Source: Betaproteobacteria bacterium (lineage in GTDB: Bacteria; Pseudomonadota; Gammaproteobacteria; Burkholderiales; SG8-41). From it: a DNA stretch of 63,756 nucleotides. The translations under genes were made by a program, and so were the position numbers. Every line of letters starts with the position of its first letter. Within the stretch, counting starts at the first letter, position 1. Below are positions 40,224 through 50,703 of the stretch, one piece after another. The stretch spans positions 1 to 63,756 of the forward strand of contig JAKFUS010000051.1 of the NCBI GenBank assembly GCA_021732605.1, in the 5' to 3' direction. The notes beneath the pieces are model-generated. The model worked only from the letters and a program-made list of their open reading frames with translations. It did not search any database and was not told the origin of the DNA.

Positions 40224-41582
40224 GTGGACGCAGGGTTGAACACTATCTGGCTCCAGGCAGCATGGCGCCTCGCGGCAGCGGCAGGTGTGAGCCTGCTGTT
40301 TTGGCCGATTTCCGGGGACACTGCGGCGCTGGGTTTGTTTGCAGCGTTGTTGCTGATCATGCTGTTGCAACACCTGCGGCATCTCGCGCGGTTGTCGCAG
40401 TGGCTGATGGATCCACGGCCCGAGGCATTGCCCGACAGCTCCGGCCTGTGGGAAAACGTGTTTGCCGCGTTTTATCACCTGCTGCGTCGCCAGCGGCGCA
40501 GTGAATCCCGCCTCACCGCAACATTGCAGGATTTTCGCCTGGCGGGCATGGCGATGCCCGACGGCCTGGTCATCGTCGATGGCAGCAATCAGGTCGAATG
40601 GTGCAATCCCAAGGCCGAGCTGCATTTCGGATTGGATGCGGCGCGCGATGTCGGACAACTGATCACCTACCTGGTGCGGCAACCGCAGTTTGCAGAAGTG
40701 CTGGATGCGGAAGGGTACGCCGAACCGTTGACGCTGCGCAGCGCGCGCGAAGGCGATCTGATCCTGTCAGTGTTGATCGTGCCCTATGAAGCCAACCGCA
40801 AACTGATCATCAGCCGCGACGTAACCGACCGTGAGCGCGTCGAAACCATGCGCCGCGACTTTGTCGCCAACGTGTCGCACGAGCTGCGTACGCCGTTGAC
40901 GGTGATCGGCGGTTTCCTCGAAACCATCGCCGACATGGAAACGCCGAACCCGGAACTGATCCGCCGTTCAGTGCCGATGATGAGCGAGCAGGCAAAACGC
41001 ATGCAAAGCCTGGTCGAGGATCTTCTGGTGTTGTCGCGGCTGGAATCAGCCGGCAATCCCGCACGCGAGGAGCCGGTGAATGTGCCGGACATTGCGCGCG
41101 CGCTGTATCACGATGCGCTCGCGCTGTCGGCGGGCCGCCACAAGGTGACGCTGCTGCTTGAAAGCGCGGCGTGGGTCAGCGGCGCCGAAGAGGAATTGCG
41201 CAGCGCGTTTGGCAACCTGGTGAGCAATGCGATCCGCTATACGCCGGCCGGCGGTGAAGTCAGGTTGTCGTGGAAGGCGGACGGCACGAATGGTAATGAA
41301 GGCGCGGTGTTTGCGGTGCGCGATACCGGCATCGGCATCGCAGCACAACATGTGCCGCGCCTGACCGAACGCTTTTATCGGGTGGATCGCGGGCGCTCGC
41401 GCGAGACCGGTGGCACCGGCCTCGGTTTGGCCATCGTCAAACACGTGGTCAACCGGCATGCCGCGCGGCTGGAAGTGACCAGTGAACCGGGGCGCGGCAG
41501 TTGTTTCAGTGTGGCGTTTCCCGGCGCCCGCGTCATTGGTCGCAGTTCGACTGAAGAACCTGCCGAAGCGCGGTCGGCCTGA
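40224..41582 (+). CDS. phoR: Phosphate regulon sensor histidine kinase PhoR
   Basis: 452 residues, start GTG. Two N-terminal hydrophobic helices (about 10-48, LAAAAGVSLLFWPISGDTAAL and following) anchor it; there is no large periplasmic domain, as expected of PhoR. A PAS domain spans about 95-205, the H-box is FVANVSHELRTPLTVIGGF (His219), and the ATP domain has NLVSNAIRYTP (N-box), DTGIGIA and GGTGLGLAIVKHVV. It phosphorylates and dephosphorylates PhoB in response to PstS/PhoU signals. Confidence 0.95.
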   Translation: MDAGLNTIWLQAAWRLAAAAGVSLLFWPISGDTAALGLFAALLLIMLLQHLRHLARLSQWLMDPRPEALPDSSGLWENVFAAFYHLLRRQRRSESRLTATLQDFRLAGMAMPDGLVIVDGSNQVEWCNPKAELHFGLDAARDVGQLITYLVRQPQFAEVLDAEGYAEPLTLRSAREGDLILSVLIVPYEANRKLIISRDVTDRERVETMRRDFVANVSHELRTPLTVIGGFLETIADMETPNPELIRRSVPMMSEQAKRMQSLVEDLLVLSRLESAGNPAREEPVNVPDIARALYHDALALSAGRHKVTLLLESAAWVSGAEEELRSAFGNLVSNAIRYTPAGGEVRLSWKADGTNGNEGAVFAVRDTGIGIAAQHVPRLTERFYRVDRGRSRETGGTGLGLAIVKHVVNRHAARLEVTSEPGRGSCFSVAFPGARVIGRSSTEEPAEARSA

Positions 41583-41590
41583 ACGTCAGG

Positions 41591-42007
41591 TCAGCCGGCT
41601 TGTTTTAATTCCGTGGCAAGCGCCAGCGCCAGCTGCGCCGCATCCGCGCCGCTCCGCGCAGCAGTTCCAGGACGCAGGCGGACTCCCCAGATCGGCTGCG
41701 GGAAATGCGGATCATCGGCAAAACGCGGTATGACATGCCAGTGTAGGTGCGCCACCATGTTGCCCAGGCTGGCGAGGTTGATCTTGTCCGGATGCATCGC
41801 GGCGCGCAGCACCCGCTCCACGGCAAACACGACGCGCATGCAATGTTCGCGGTCGGCCGGGTCGAGATCGCTCATTTCGCGGATGTGTGCATTCCAGATC
41901 ACGCGGCAGAAACCCGGATAACCCGGTTCATCGACATACACAGCGCAGCAGCGTGCGTCCTGCCACAGCAGCGTACCGCCCGGCGCTGCGCAGAGTTCAC
42001 ATTTCAT
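41591..42007 (-). CDS. HIT-family protein
   Basis: 138 residues from MKCELC. It has the histidine-triad motif HLHWHVIPRF (HxHxHxx, near 91) and an early CELCAAPGG Cys pair that could bind zinc. HIT proteins hydrolyse nucleoside-phosphate conjugates such as Ap4A or adenylylated compounds. Its ATG overlaps the stop of the DUF2817 gene by one base, so the two are coupled. It is convergent with phoR. Confidence 0.88.
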   Translation of the reverse strand: MKCELCAAPGGTLLWQDARCCAVYVDEPGYPGFCRVIWNAHIREMSDLDPADREHCMRVVFAVERVLRAAMHPDKINLASLGNMVAHLHWHVIPRFADDPHFPQPIWGVRLRPGTAARSGADAAQLALALATELKQAG

Positions 42008-43149
42008 CAAAGTTTTCCATGGAACAGCCACGCTGCGGCCCGATACGCCACGTCCGTGGCCTGTGCAACCGCAGCTTCACGCCAGGCTGGCGCAGCAGGA
42101 CACAGGGCTTCCAGCAGGCGGCGTTTCGCGGGATGTTCGGTATGGCCATCGCCGTAATGATGCCAGCGATTCTCCTCACGCAGCGCGTGCAGCACGCGCA
42201 GTGCCGACCGGGTACCGATTTCCTGCAGCACGAATTCAACGCGGGTGCCAGGCAATACGCGGGGTAGTGCAGAGCCCAGGCTGCCGCGCACCGTGTAGGC
42301 ACCGGGTGTCGTGTTGCCACCGGCCAACGGGCGTTGCAGCGCGCGGCTCAGTATCGGCAGCGCTGTCGTACCGACGCCCGGTTCGATCAGCAGTGTATCC
42401 CCGGCGTACGGGCCCAGTCCGGTGTGCAGGTCGATGGCAATCAGGGTTTCTGCAGAACCCAGTTGCGCCTGCAGCCAGTCGATGAACAGGCGCGGCCCGG
42501 GCTGCAATTCTGCGCCGCCGTAAAACAGCCCGCGCGGATAACGGTGCTGGCCGTGGGCAATGGCCTGACGCACCGCACGCACACCGTGACGCAGGCCGGC
42601 CACGCTCAAGCGCAGCGCAAATGCATCGCGCTCAGGCGGCGAGGCGGGATTGAGCAGGGCGTCGAGTCGTTTGTATAACGGCGGTGCGCCGGTCCAGATG
42701 CCGTTGTCGAGGTGAAAATTGCGGTTGAGATCGACATTGTGTTCGTTGGCGCGGCGCAGCCATGCCATGCCATAGGGATTGAGTACATGCACGAGAATCA
42801 ACGCGCCGTCAGCGGGCAATGCTGGTGGTGCGGCGAGCAAGGCCAGCTGTGCCGCTGATCCGGCAAAAGCCTCCACGCCGTGAACGCCGCTGATGTGCAG
42901 CACGACATGCCGCGGCCGGTGGGCGCCCAGCCACGCGAGATCGATAGTCAGAGTTTCGTCGTGGGGACCTCGTGCAGCGAGCGGCAACGCATCCAGGGCA
43001 GCGCCGGCACGCAGCGCCGCTGCGCGGAAACGCAAGCGTGCGCCGGCATAGTCCGACGAGAAAAAATCTGCGCCGGAGGTGCTTGTGCGGGACGGGACCC
43101 GCTCAAGCGGCAGTGAAGGTTGCGCGCTCGAAGTTGGAGCCACTGTCAA
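42007..43149 (-). CDS. DUF2817/M14-like metallopeptidase
   Basis: 380 residues. The zinc-peptidase-like features are HISGVHGVEAFAGSAAQL (near 85-102) and NEHNVDLNRNFHLDNG (near 133), then IAIDLHTGLGPYAGD and FVLQEIGTR with the presumed catalytic Glu. This fold is a carboxypeptidase M14 relative of unknown substrate. No signal peptide is seen, so it is cytoplasmic. Its 5' end overlaps the preceding gene by 47 bases, an unusually long overlap; a downstream start is possible. Confidence 0.8.
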   Translation of the reverse strand: MTVAPTSSAQPSLPLERVPSRTSTSGADFFSSDYAGARLRFRAAALRAGAALDALPLAARGPHDETLTIDLAWLGAHRPRHVVLHISGVHGVEAFAGSAAQLALLAAPPALPADGALILVHVLNPYGMAWLRRANEHNVDLNRNFHLDNGIWTGAPPLYKRLDALLNPASPPERDAFALRLSVAGLRHGVRAVRQAIAHGQHRYPRGLFYGGAELQPGPRLFIDWLQAQLGSAETLIAIDLHTGLGPYAGDTLLIEPGVGTTALPILSRALQRPLAGGNTTPGAYTVRGSLGSALPRVLPGTRVEFVLQEIGTRSALRVLHALREENRWHHYGDGHTEHPAKRRLLEALCPAAPAWREAAVAQATDVAYRAAAWLFHGKL

Positions 43150-44665
43150 TCAGGGCGGTGAGGCGGATCGGGCGCGGCCTGCCGTCTTCGAACATGTCAA
43201 GCACGCGGCTGGGCGCATAGGTGCCAGGACTGACGATGATGGACGACGGTTCATTGCCGGAGCCGCCGTCGAGCAGCAGAGCGCGGTCGTAGGGCTTGTC
43301 GATGTTCGATATGCGTGCCGCGACGGCTTGGACTTTGGCGCGCAGCAGCTGGAAGCCGAGCCAGGTGGAGCCGTCGTTTTCGATCACCAGGCGATGCGCG
43401 ACACCGAGAAAGGTTTTGCCGTTGGGGGCAACCAGGCCCAGCAACTGATTGTGGGTCAATCGCGTAGCATTCGACGGATGGTTGCATTTGCCGAGGATGC
43501 CGGTGGTGCTCTGATTGACGACAGTCCAGGTTTCCAACGTGCGGCTGCGCACCGAGGCCTCGCCTACAGAGGGGCCGTCCACCCGCTCGAATCCGGCCAT
43601 GTCGAAGCGTGCCCGCGATGACAGGCCGGCGTCCGGTGGCGCGAACGGTTTGCCGCTGAGATTGAAATGCATGGCAGCGATGGTGCCCGACATCAGCACA
43701 TTGAATGCGGCGGTTTTACGCTCGTCGCCCCGGCCCGTTCCGGGTGCCAGCCATTCGGTATGCAGGTTGAGGATCAATTTTTCACAGATGTCCCGTGGTA
43801 CCAGGCCGAGGCCAAGTTTGTCGGGGCTTTGTGTTTTGAGCGCGATTGCGGATTGCCGCAGCTTGTCACCGATTTTTTCGATATCGAGATAGCGCAGGTT
43901 GTCGCCGGTGAGATTTTTCAGGCGACGCGCGCCTTGCGCCGAACCGAGATCCACGGCCAGCGCCATTTCCCGATTGGCGACCACCGGCGCTTTGGACAGG
44001 CTGCCCAGCGCAACCCACTGCGCCAGCGCCCGGTCCACGGTGTTCATCTGCAGCAGCGACAGGGAATCCGGGTTTGCGCGCTGTGCGAGAACGATTTGCA
44101 GATAAGCCAGGTTGACGGTGCTGTGACCGTCGCCCTCGGTGACCGGGGTGTCGGTGACCTCGGCGCTTTCGGCAAAGGCGTAGAGGCGATGCAGTTGTTC
44201 CCACAGCGCGCCGGGCACCGCGTGATAGGCGCGATTGTGCGCGATCATCGCAAACCCGGTGCAGCGCAGTGCGCGATAACAGACCAGATCGGCATGTTCG
44301 GCCAGATCCGGTGCGGCCCCGGCCATGTCGGCAATCAGCGATTCGTAGGCGTCAGCCAGCACGCGCCAAAGCGCGATGCTGCGCTCGAAAATTTCCCGGG
44401 TGTCGTTGTCGAAAGGCACCGGCTGGCCCCAGTATTCTTTGCTGCGCGTACGCTGGGTTTCCAGCGCGGTATTGCGCAGGGTTTCAAGAATCTGCAGCCG
44501 CTCGTTGCCGGGAATCCTGGCGTCGACCAGCAGTTTCAGTTGGGTCAGCAACTGCGCCTGGCGTTGCGCGGGTAGCGTGGTGGCGACCAGCGCGAGAAAC
44601 GTTTCCGTTCCCGCAAGGGTGGCTATTTTGAGAAGTCCTGGTGTGGCGCTCAAGACGGTGGCCAT
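43103..44665 (-). CDS. Conserved protein of unknown function, possibly c-di-GMP/PilZ-like
   Basis: 520 residues, mostly alpha-helical in look with no signal peptide or membrane helix. The C-terminal part (about 385-515) contains a beta-rich segment (LGVAHRLVIENDGSTWLGFQ, then LLLDGGSGNEPSSIIVSPG) ending with RPIRLTALIDSGSNFERATF, reminiscent of PilZ-like proteins of betaproteobacteria, but I cannot confirm the RxxxR / D/NxSxxG nucleotide motifs. I do not recognise the N-terminal half. It precedes the DUF2817 peptidase gene and overlaps it. Confidence 0.6.
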   Translation of the reverse strand: MATVLSATPGLLKIATLAGTETFLALVATTLPAQRQAQLLTQLKLLVDARIPGNERLQILETLRNTALETQRTRSKEYWGQPVPFDNDTREIFERSIALWRVLADAYESLIADMAGAAPDLAEHADLVCYRALRCTGFAMIAHNRAYHAVPGALWEQLHRLYAFAESAEVTDTPVTEGDGHSTVNLAYLQIVLAQRANPDSLSLLQMNTVDRALAQWVALGSLSKAPVVANREMALAVDLGSAQGARRLKNLTGDNLRYLDIEKIGDKLRQSAIALKTQSPDKLGLGLVPRDICEKLILNLHTEWLAPGTGRGDERKTAAFNVLMSGTIAAMHFNLSGKPFAPPDAGLSSRARFDMAGFERVDGPSVGEASVRSRTLETWTVVNQSTTGILGKCNHPSNATRLTHNQLLGLVAPNGKTFLGVAHRLVIENDGSTWLGFQLLRAKVQAVAARISNIDKPYDRALLLDGGSGNEPSSIIVSPGTYAPSRVLDMFEDGRPRPIRLTALIDSGSNFERATFTAA

Positions 44666-44807
44666 GGCGTATCCCGGTCAGATTGGGTACGCATTATTCC
44701 GATTGGAAGAAAAGAGGGGCAAGTGAATATGTCACATGTCGCCGATTCACGACAGCCCGCACATTTTTTTGCTTGCATCCTGTGCCAAATCACACGCATT
44801 ACAGCCA

Positions 44808-47800
44808 TTACAGCAGTACCCGCTCGATGCCGCCGTTGTTTGCTTTTGCCACGTAACTTTCCATCCAGTCGGCGCCGAGCAGGTGGCGCGCCATCTCCAC
44901 GACGATGTAGTCGGCCTCAATATCCGCGTCCTGATTGTAGCGCGCCAAGCCCTGCAGGCACGAGGGACAGGATGTCAAAATTTTCACTTTGGCTCCGGCG
45001 TCGTCGCTGCGTAACTGCGCTGCGCCGCGGCGCAATTCTTCCTCCTTGCGGAAGCGCACCTGTGTCGAGATGTCGGGCCGGGTCACGGCCAGCGTCCCGG
45101 CTTCGCCGCAGCAACGCTCGCTCAGCGTCACAGGTGCTGCCATCAATGTGTTGACCACTTTCAGCGGCGCGTGGGTTTTCATCGGCGTGTGGCAGGGATC
45201 GTGGTACATGTAACGCGTACCAGTGACCCCCTCGAGTTTTACGCCGCGTTCGAGCAGGTATTCGTGGATGTCGAGCAGCCGGCATCCCGGAAAGATTTTG
45301 TCGAACTCGTATTTTTGCAGCTGGTCCATGCAGGTGCCGCAGGACACGATCACGGTTTTGATGTCGAGGTAATTCAGTGTGTGTGCGACGCGGTGGAACA
45401 GCACGCGGTTGGCGGTGGTGATGGCCTGCCCCTTGGCCTCTTCGCCGGCGGCGGTCTGCGGGTAGCCGCAGCACAGGTAGCCCGGCGGCAGTACGGTTTG
45501 CACGCCGAGGTCGAACAGCATCGCCTGTGTGGCGAGCCCGACCTGGCTGAACAGTCGTTCCGAGCCGCAACCGGGGAAATAGAACACGGCGTCGGAATCC
45601 TCCGTGACTTTGGCCGCATCACGGATCACCGGCACCATGCGCGCGTCTTCGATGTCGAGCAGCGCGCGCGATGTTTTTTTCGGCAGCTTGCCGGGCATCG
45701 GCTTGTTGATGAAGTGGATCACCTGCGTGCGCACCTGCGGTTTGCCGATGGTGGCTGGCGGGCGGCGTGTCTGCTGCCTGGCAAGGCCCAGTGCTTTAGC
45801 CACGCCGTGGGCGACGCGCTGTACTTTGAATCCCCAGTCGATCATCAGCTTGCGCGTGATATTGATGGTGCGAGGATCAGTGGCGTTGAGGAAAAACATG
45901 GCGGCTTTCGCGCCGACGTTGAAACGTTTTTTGCCACGCTGACGCAGGAAATTGCGCATGACGACCGACACGTCACCAAAATCAATGTCCACCGGACAGG
46001 GGTTCAGGCACTTGTGGCAGATCGTGCAATGGTCGGCAACATCGCTGAATTTGTCAAAATGCTCCAGTGAAATGCCGCGCCGGGTTTGCTCCTCATAGAG
46101 AAAGGCTTCGATCAGCAGGCTGGTGGCGAGGATTTTGTTGCGCGGGCTGTAGAGCAAGTTGGCGCGCGGCACGTGCGTCGCGCATACCGGTTTGCATTTA
46201 CCGCAGCGCAGGCAATCCTTGATTGAATCGGCGATGGCGCCGACGTCGGAATGTTCGAGGATCAGGCTTTCGGCGCCGAGCAGCGAAAAACTCGGTGTGT
46301 AGGCGTTGGTCAAATCCGCCGCAATTGTCCCGTTACGCAGCAATTTGCCCTTGTTGAAACGGCCATGCGGATCGACCCGGTCCTTGTAGGCCTGGAATGC
46401 CGCAACGCGTTCCGCCGGCAGAAACTCGAGCTTGGTGATGCCGATGCCATGTTCGCCGGAGATGACACCGTCCAGCGACTCGGCTAGCCGCATGATGCGC
46501 GCAACGGCGTCGGCGGCCTCCTGCAACATGGTGTAGTTGTCGGAGTTGACGGGGATGTTGGTATGCACATTGCCGTCGCCGGCGTGCATATGCAGCGCGA
46601 CGAACACCCGTCCGCGCAGCGCCTGGCGGTGCGCGGCGTCGATGGCTTCGACGACTTTGGCGAATGGCCGTCCGCTGTAGATATCGGCCAGATGCGCGCG
46701 CACTTCCTCTTTCCACGATACGCGAACGGCAAGGTCCTGCAGTATTTGGAACAGCGTGGAAGAAAGTGAGGAGTGAGGAGTAATGAGTGATGAGTAGAAT
46801 TCCCAGGAGTCGCCACGACTTTCTTGCAACTTCGAAAGTGGCGTGTCGATCTGGTCAAGCAGCCATTGCCAGCGCCCACGGGTCTCGGCGATCAGCGATT
46901 GTGCGCGTTCAGTGCGGTCACCGATCACCTCGGCAGCAGATACCGGCGGATCCTGCGGTATAACCGGAAGTTCACCGGCCAGCAGTGCTGCGACCGCGTC
47001 GAGGATGCGCAGCTTGTTGCGGATCGACAGTTCGATATTGATGCGTTCAATGCCGTCGGAATAATCGCCGAGCCGCTCCAGCGGGATTACTACATCCTCG
47101 TTGATCTTGAAGGCGTTAGTGTGGCGCGCAATCGCCGCAGTACGCGCGCGATCCAGCCAGAAGGTCTTGCGCGCTTCGGCTGAAACGGCAATGAAGCCCT
47201 CGGCGCCGCGCGCATTGGCCAGACGCACCACCTGCGACGCGGCTGCTGCGACCGCATCCTCATTTTCGCCGACGATGTCGCCGACCAGCACCATTTTTGG
47301 ACGACCTGCACGGCGTGACTTGGTGGCATAACCCACCGCTTTCACATAACGGTGGTCAAGGTGTTCCAGCCCGGCGAGGATGGCGTCGGGATTGCCGTCG
47401 AGGTAACGTTTGATTTCGACGATGGACGGCACGGCTTCGCGCACCGCGCTGAAAAATTCGAGGCAGACCGTGCGAATCGCCGGCGGCATGCGGTGCAGTA
47501 CAAAAGTGGCTTCGGTGATGATGCCGTCGCAGCCCTCTTTCTGGATGCCGGGCAGTCCGCCCAGCACCTTGTCCGTGACGTCCTTGCCGAGTCCGCGCTT
47601 GCGGAAGGTCGAGCCGGGGATTTCGAGGATTTCCGGAACGCCAGCGGGCGTCTTGCCGTCGCGGGCGTAACGCGTGACACGAAAACGGGCGACGGCGATG
47701 TCATGAATCTTGCCGAGATTGTGGTCGAGACGCTCGACCAGCATCCACTGTGCGTCCGGCGTCACCATTTTCCATGAAGCCAGATTGTCCAGCGCAGTAC

Positions 47801-48668
47801 CCCACAACACGGCTTTTTTCCCGCCGGCGTTCATCGCCACGTTGCCGCCGATGCAGGAGGCATCGGCTGAAGTCGGATCGCAGGCAAACACCAGTCCGGC
47901 TTTTTCGGCGGACTCCATTGCGCGCCGAGTAACAACACCGGCGCCGCAGCGCAGTATGGAAACCGGTTTGGCGGTGCCGGGCAGGCTGGCCAATTCGATG
48001 GCGGCCAGAGCGTCGAGTTTTTCGGTGTTGATGACAGCCGAGAGGCGGGTCAATGGAATGGCGCCGCCGGTATAGCCGGTGCCGCCCCCGCGCGGAATGA
48101 TGGTCAGGCCGAGTTCGATGCAGGCGGCGACAATATCTGCAACCTCGTCCCCGTTGTCCGGGTTGATGACCACAAAGGGATATTCAATGCGCCAGTCGGT
48201 GGCGTCGGTGACATGGGACACCCGCGCCAGCCCGTCGAACTGCACGTTGTCGCGGCGGGTCACACGGGTCAGGCGCGCGAGGGTGCGCCGGCGCAGTGTC
48301 AGTGTTTCTTCGAACTCCGCTTCGAAATCATCGACCGCAGTTTGCGCCGCCGCCAGCAGTTCGGCGACGCGCTGATCAGGGTTTTCTCGCCGTGCCTCGA
48401 TCCCGGCCAGCCGGTTGCGCATCCCTGCCACCAGCGCGTTGCGGCGTTTGCGGTTGCTCAGCAGGTCATCCTCGATGTATGGATTGCGCTTGACCACCCA
48501 CATGTCGCCGAGTACTTCGTAGAGCATTTTTGCCGAGCGACCGGTGCGGCGCTGCGCGCGCAGTGAGTTGAGCAGATCCCAGCGCTCAGCGCCGAGCAGC
48601 CGGATCACGATCTCGCGGTCGGAGAACGAGGTGTAGTTGTAGGGGATTTCCCTGAGGCGGGCGGTCAT
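44808..48668 (-). CDS. Giant FAD-linked oxidase / Fe-S oxidoreductase (D-lactate dehydrogenase-like, DUF3683 type)
   Basis: 1286 residues. Order: N-terminal DUF3683-like part (1-165), FAD PCMH domain with [16 protein letters not shown] (near 192), FAD-oxidase C-terminal domain with [14 protein letters not shown] (near 695), two 4Fe-4S motifs ([18 protein letters not shown] and [18 protein letters not shown]), then two CCG heterodisulfide-reductase-like domains ([11 protein letters not shown]...GYLCCGYPQ, and [10 protein letters not shown]...[10 protein letters not shown]). It likely oxidises a 2-hydroxy acid and passes electrons to quinone. Odd feature: [14 protein letters not shown] (near 625) is encoded by a heptamer repeat at 46760-46796, apparently inserted in frame. 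Confidence 0.88.
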   Translation of the reverse strand: MTARLREIPYNYTSFSDREIVIRLLGAERWDLLNSLRAQRRTGRSAKMLYEVLGDMWVVKRNPYIEDDLLSNRKRRNALVAGMRNRLAGIEARRENPDQRVAELLAAAQTAVDDFEAEFEETLTLRRRTLARLTRVTRRDNVQFDGLARVSHVTDATDWRIEYPFVVINPDNGDEVADIVAACIELGLTIIPRGGGTGYTGGAIPLTRLSAVINTEKLDALAAIELASLPGTAKPVSILRCGAGVVTRRAMESAEKAGLVFACDPTSADASCIGGNVAMNAGGKKAVLWGTALDNLASWKMVTPDAQWMLVERLDHNLGKIHDIAVARFRVTRYARDGKTPAGVPEILEIPGSTFRKRGLGKDVTDKVLGGLPGIQKEGCDGIITEATFVLHRMPPAIRTVCLEFFSAVREAVPSIVEIKRYLDGNPDAILAGLEHLDHRYVKAVGYATKSRRAGRPKMVLVGDIVGENEDAVAAAASQVVRLANARGAEGFIAVSAEARKTFWLDRARTAAIARHTNAFKINEDVVIPLERLGDYSDGIERINIELSIRNKLRILDAVAALLAGELPVIPQDPPVSAAEVIGDRTERAQSLIAETRGRWQWLLDQIDTPLSKLQESRGDSWEFYSSLITPHSSLSSTLFQILQDLAVRVSWKEEVRAHLADIYSGRPFAKVVEAIDAAHRQALRGRVFVALHMHAGDGNVHTNIPVNSDNYTMLQEAADAVARIMRLAESLDGVISGEHGIGITKLEFLPAERVAAFQAYKDRVDPHGRFNKGKLLRNGTIAADLTNAYTPSFSLLGAESLILEHSDVGAIADSIKDCLRCGKCKPVCATHVPRANLLYSPRNKILATSLLIEAFLYEEQTRRGISLEHFDKFSDVADHCTICHKCLNPCPVDIDFGDVSVVMRNFLRQRGKKRFNVGAKAAMFFLNATDPRTINITRKLMIDWGFKVQRVAHGVAKALGLARQQTRRPPATIGKPQVRTQVIHFINKPMPGKLPKKTSRALLDIEDARMVPVIRDAAKVTEDSDAVFYFPGCGSERLFSQVGLATQAMLFDLGVQTVLPPGYLCCGYPQTAAGEEAKGQAITTANRVLFHRVAHTLNYLDIKTVIVSCGTCMDQLQKYEFDKIFPGCRLLDIHEYLLERGVKLEGVTGTRYMYHDPCHTPMKTHAPLKVVNTLMAAPVTLSERCCGEAGTLAVTRPDISTQVRFRKEEELRRGAAQLRSDDAGAKVKILTSCPSCLQGLARYNQDADIEADYIVVEMARHLLGADWMESYVAKANNGGIERVLL
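46760..46796. repeat. Heptamer repeat inside the giant oxidoreductase gene
   Basis: Units of GTGAGGA and ATGAGTG type (AGAAAGTGAGGAGTGAGGAG and following) lie within the coding sequence. On the minus strand they read [12 protein letters not shown]. They match the intergenic tract at 48676-48719, suggesting a repeat that also settles in genes. Confidence 0.7.
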
Positions 48669-48675
48669 GGGGACA

Positions 48676-48719
48676 ATGAGGAATGCAGAGTGTTAAGTGA
48701 GGAGCGGAATGAAGAGCGG
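48676..48719. repeat. Degenerate heptamer tract upstream of the giant oxidoreductase
   Basis: GAGGAATGCAGAGTGTTAAG and the following GTGAGGAGCGGAATGAAGAG are degraded heptamer units in the 130-base gap before the oxidoreductase start. The tract is related to those at 9391 and 46760. Confidence 0.6.
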
Positions 48720-48798
48720 AAACCCGCGGCGCGCCGAGTGCGCGATGACTGGGATACGAGCAGAAACAGAATATTAGCGCAATGCAGCAATGCCGGCA

Positions 48799-49194
48799 TT
48801 ACACGACGAGCGCGGCGATCACCCAGTAGCGGAGAAATTTGCCCACCGCGATGAACAATGCGCACCACCAGGCATTGAGCCGCAGCCAGCCCGCGGCCAC
48901 GCACAGCGGATCGCCCAGCAACGGCACCCAGGACAGCAGCAGGGCCGGGCTGCCCCAGCGTTTTACGGTGTCCTGGCCCTTGAGCGGCTTGGTGGGTGGA
49001 ATCAGGCGGCCGATCAGGTAGGAAGACAGGCCGCCCAAAGTATTGCCGAGGGTGGCCACCGCCAGTGCGGGCCAGAACTGGTCGGGATGCAGTTTCAGCA
49101 CGCCAAACAGCACGGCTTCCGACCCCCCGGGCAACAGGGTGGCGGCCAAAAAGCTGCTGACAAACAGTGCGCCTAAGGTGACGGGGGCATCCAC
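48799..49194 (-). CDS. YqaA/VTT-family small membrane protein
   Basis: 131 residues with about four hydrophobic segments. The family motif is ALAVATLGNTLGGLSSYLIG (near 44), followed by WGSPALLLSWVPLLGDPLCV (near 82), which is the SNARE-associated/VTT-like Gly-Asp-Pro loop. Members resemble DedA proteins involved in membrane lipid scrambling. The specific role is unknown. The next gene (49307) is divergent. Confidence 0.85.
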   Translation of the reverse strand: MDAPVTLGALFVSSFLAATLLPGGSEAVLFGVLKLHPDQFWPALAVATLGNTLGGLSSYLIGRLIPPTKPLKGQDTVKRWGSPALLLSWVPLLGDPLCVAAGWLRLNAWWCALFIAVGKFLRYWVIAALVV

Positions 49195-49306
49195 CGCTGG
49201 TTGAACCTTGAAATCCTGATTTGAACAAGGGCGCCGGGTTCTTTAAACTCCCGTGTTCCCCGTCCGGATAAAGTTGGACAAACAGCAGGGCTAAAAGACC
49301 GCCGAC

Positions 49307-49912
49307 ATGAGCGCATTGATTTCCGAAGAATACCGCAAGATGCAGGAAGAACTGCACCAGAACCCCAATTACGGCGTGGCCTCCGTGCAGTACGCGCCCA
49401 TCGTAGTCCAGGTTCTCGATCAGGTGCATCCTGCGGAGTTGCTGGATTACGGCGCCGGAAAAGGGCGTTTGGGTGAAACCCTGAAGACACTGATGCCGAA
49501 TCCGCCGCAGATCCGTCATTACGACCCCGCGCGCCCGGAATGGGCGGCGACCCCGCAACCCGCGCCATTCGTGACCTGCATTGATGTGCTGGAGCATATT
49601 GAACCCGACTTGCTCGACAATGTGCTCGATGATCTGCAGCGTGTGACGGCGGGCTACGGGGTTTTTACCGTACACACCGGTCCGGCGGTCAAAGTGCTGG
49701 CCGACGGTCGCAACGCACATTTGATCCAGGAGCCGCCCGACTGGTGGCTGCCCCGCTTCATGAGCCGTTTTGAGCTGGTGATGTTCCAGGCCATGCCGCA
49801 GGGATTCTGGGTGGTGGTCAAGGCCAGTGATGCCAAAAAATTCCGCGAGCCCGTTGCCGGCAAGTCCGGCGGTTTGCTCAGACACGCGCTCGGATCTGTT
49901 TTTCGTTCGTAG
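49307..49912 (+). CDS. Class I SAM-dependent methyltransferase-like protein
   Basis: 201 residues. The SAM motif I is ELLDYGAGKGRLGETL (near 44), with CIDVLEHIEPDLLDNVLDDL (near 90) as motif II/III. The C-terminal half lacks a recognisable specificity domain. Similar proteins occur near polysaccharide loci, but no such locus is here. The start MSALISEEYRKMQ is preceded by a promoter-sized 112-base divergent gap. Confidence 0.8.
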   Translation: MSALISEEYRKMQEELHQNPNYGVASVQYAPIVVQVLDQVHPAELLDYGAGKGRLGETLKTLMPNPPQIRHYDPARPEWAATPQPAPFVTCIDVLEHIEPDLLDNVLDDLQRVTAGYGVFTVHTGPAVKVLADGRNAHLIQEPPDWWLPRFMSRFELVMFQAMPQGFWVVVKASDAKKFREPVAGKSGGLLRHALGSVFRS

Positions 49913-49957
49913 TTTTGTTTGCAATCGTTTTCTCCTCCCCATTTAAGGAAAAACAAG

Positions 49958-50647
49958 ATGAGTTATGCCATTGATTTCCCCGGCGTGATCACGCTGCCCG
50001 TGGTCGAGAGCAACAAGGCGTTTCCGGTCGGGCGCATTTACTGCGTCGGGCGCAATTACGCCGAACACGCCCGTGAAATGGGCCATGACCCGGATCGAGA
50101 GCCGCCGTTCTTTTTCATGAAACCGGCGGATGCCATCGTCGCCAACGGCGCAACGATTCCCTATCCGCAGGCCACCAAGGACTTGCACCATGAAATCGAG
50201 ATGATTGTCGCGATCGGCAAGGGCGGCGCTGACATACCAGTGGAGAAGGCGCTTGATCACGTGTTCGGTTATGGCGTTGGTCTGGACATGACCCGCCGCG
50301 ATCTGCAGGGCGAAGCGAAAAAAATGGGACGGCCATGGGAAATGGGCAAGGCGTTCGATAATTCCGCGCCGTGCACCGCGCTGAAAACCGTGGCCATGGT
50401 TGGCCATCCGGCGAAGGGCGCGATCTGGCTGAAGATCAACGGTCAGGTGAAACAGAAGGGTGATCTGGCGGACCTGATCTGGAACATTCCTGAAACGATT
50501 TCCTACCTGTCCAAGCTGATTACGCTGCAGCCCGGCGACATCATCATGTCGGGCACACCGGCCGGGGTCGGCCCCGTGCAGCGCGGCGACAAACTGGAAG
50601 GCCATGTCGAAGGCGTTGGCGAGCTGACCGTCAGCTACGCGAAGTAA
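49958..50647 (+). CDS. Fumarylacetoacetate hydrolase family protein
   Basis: 229 residues from MSYAIDFPGVITLPVVESNK. The FAH core is visible: YCVGRNYAEHAREMGHD, FFMKPADAIVANGATIPYP, the metal-binding HHEIEMIVAIGKGG (two Glu), VFGYGVGLDMTRRDLQGEA (Asp) and TISYLSKLITLQPGDIIMSG. The short length without the N-terminal domain fits fumarylpyruvate or acylpyruvate hydrolases (NagK/YcgM-like). ATG 49958 has AAGGAAAAACAAG before it; the longer frame is rejected. Its role in a pathway is not fixed by neighbours. Confidence 0.88.
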   Translation: MSYAIDFPGVITLPVVESNKAFPVGRIYCVGRNYAEHAREMGHDPDREPPFFFMKPADAIVANGATIPYPQATKDLHHEIEMIVAIGKGGADIPVEKALDHVFGYGVGLDMTRRDLQGEAKKMGRPWEMGKAFDNSAPCTALKTVAMVGHPAKGAIWLKINGQVKQKGDLADLIWNIPETISYLSKLITLQPGDIIMSGTPAGVGPVQRGDKLEGHVEGVGELTVSYAK

Positions 50648-50703
50648 TGCCGGAATAGGAAAGCTCCCCGGGGACGAGGCACTGGTTGACCTTATACCTC
50701 AGG

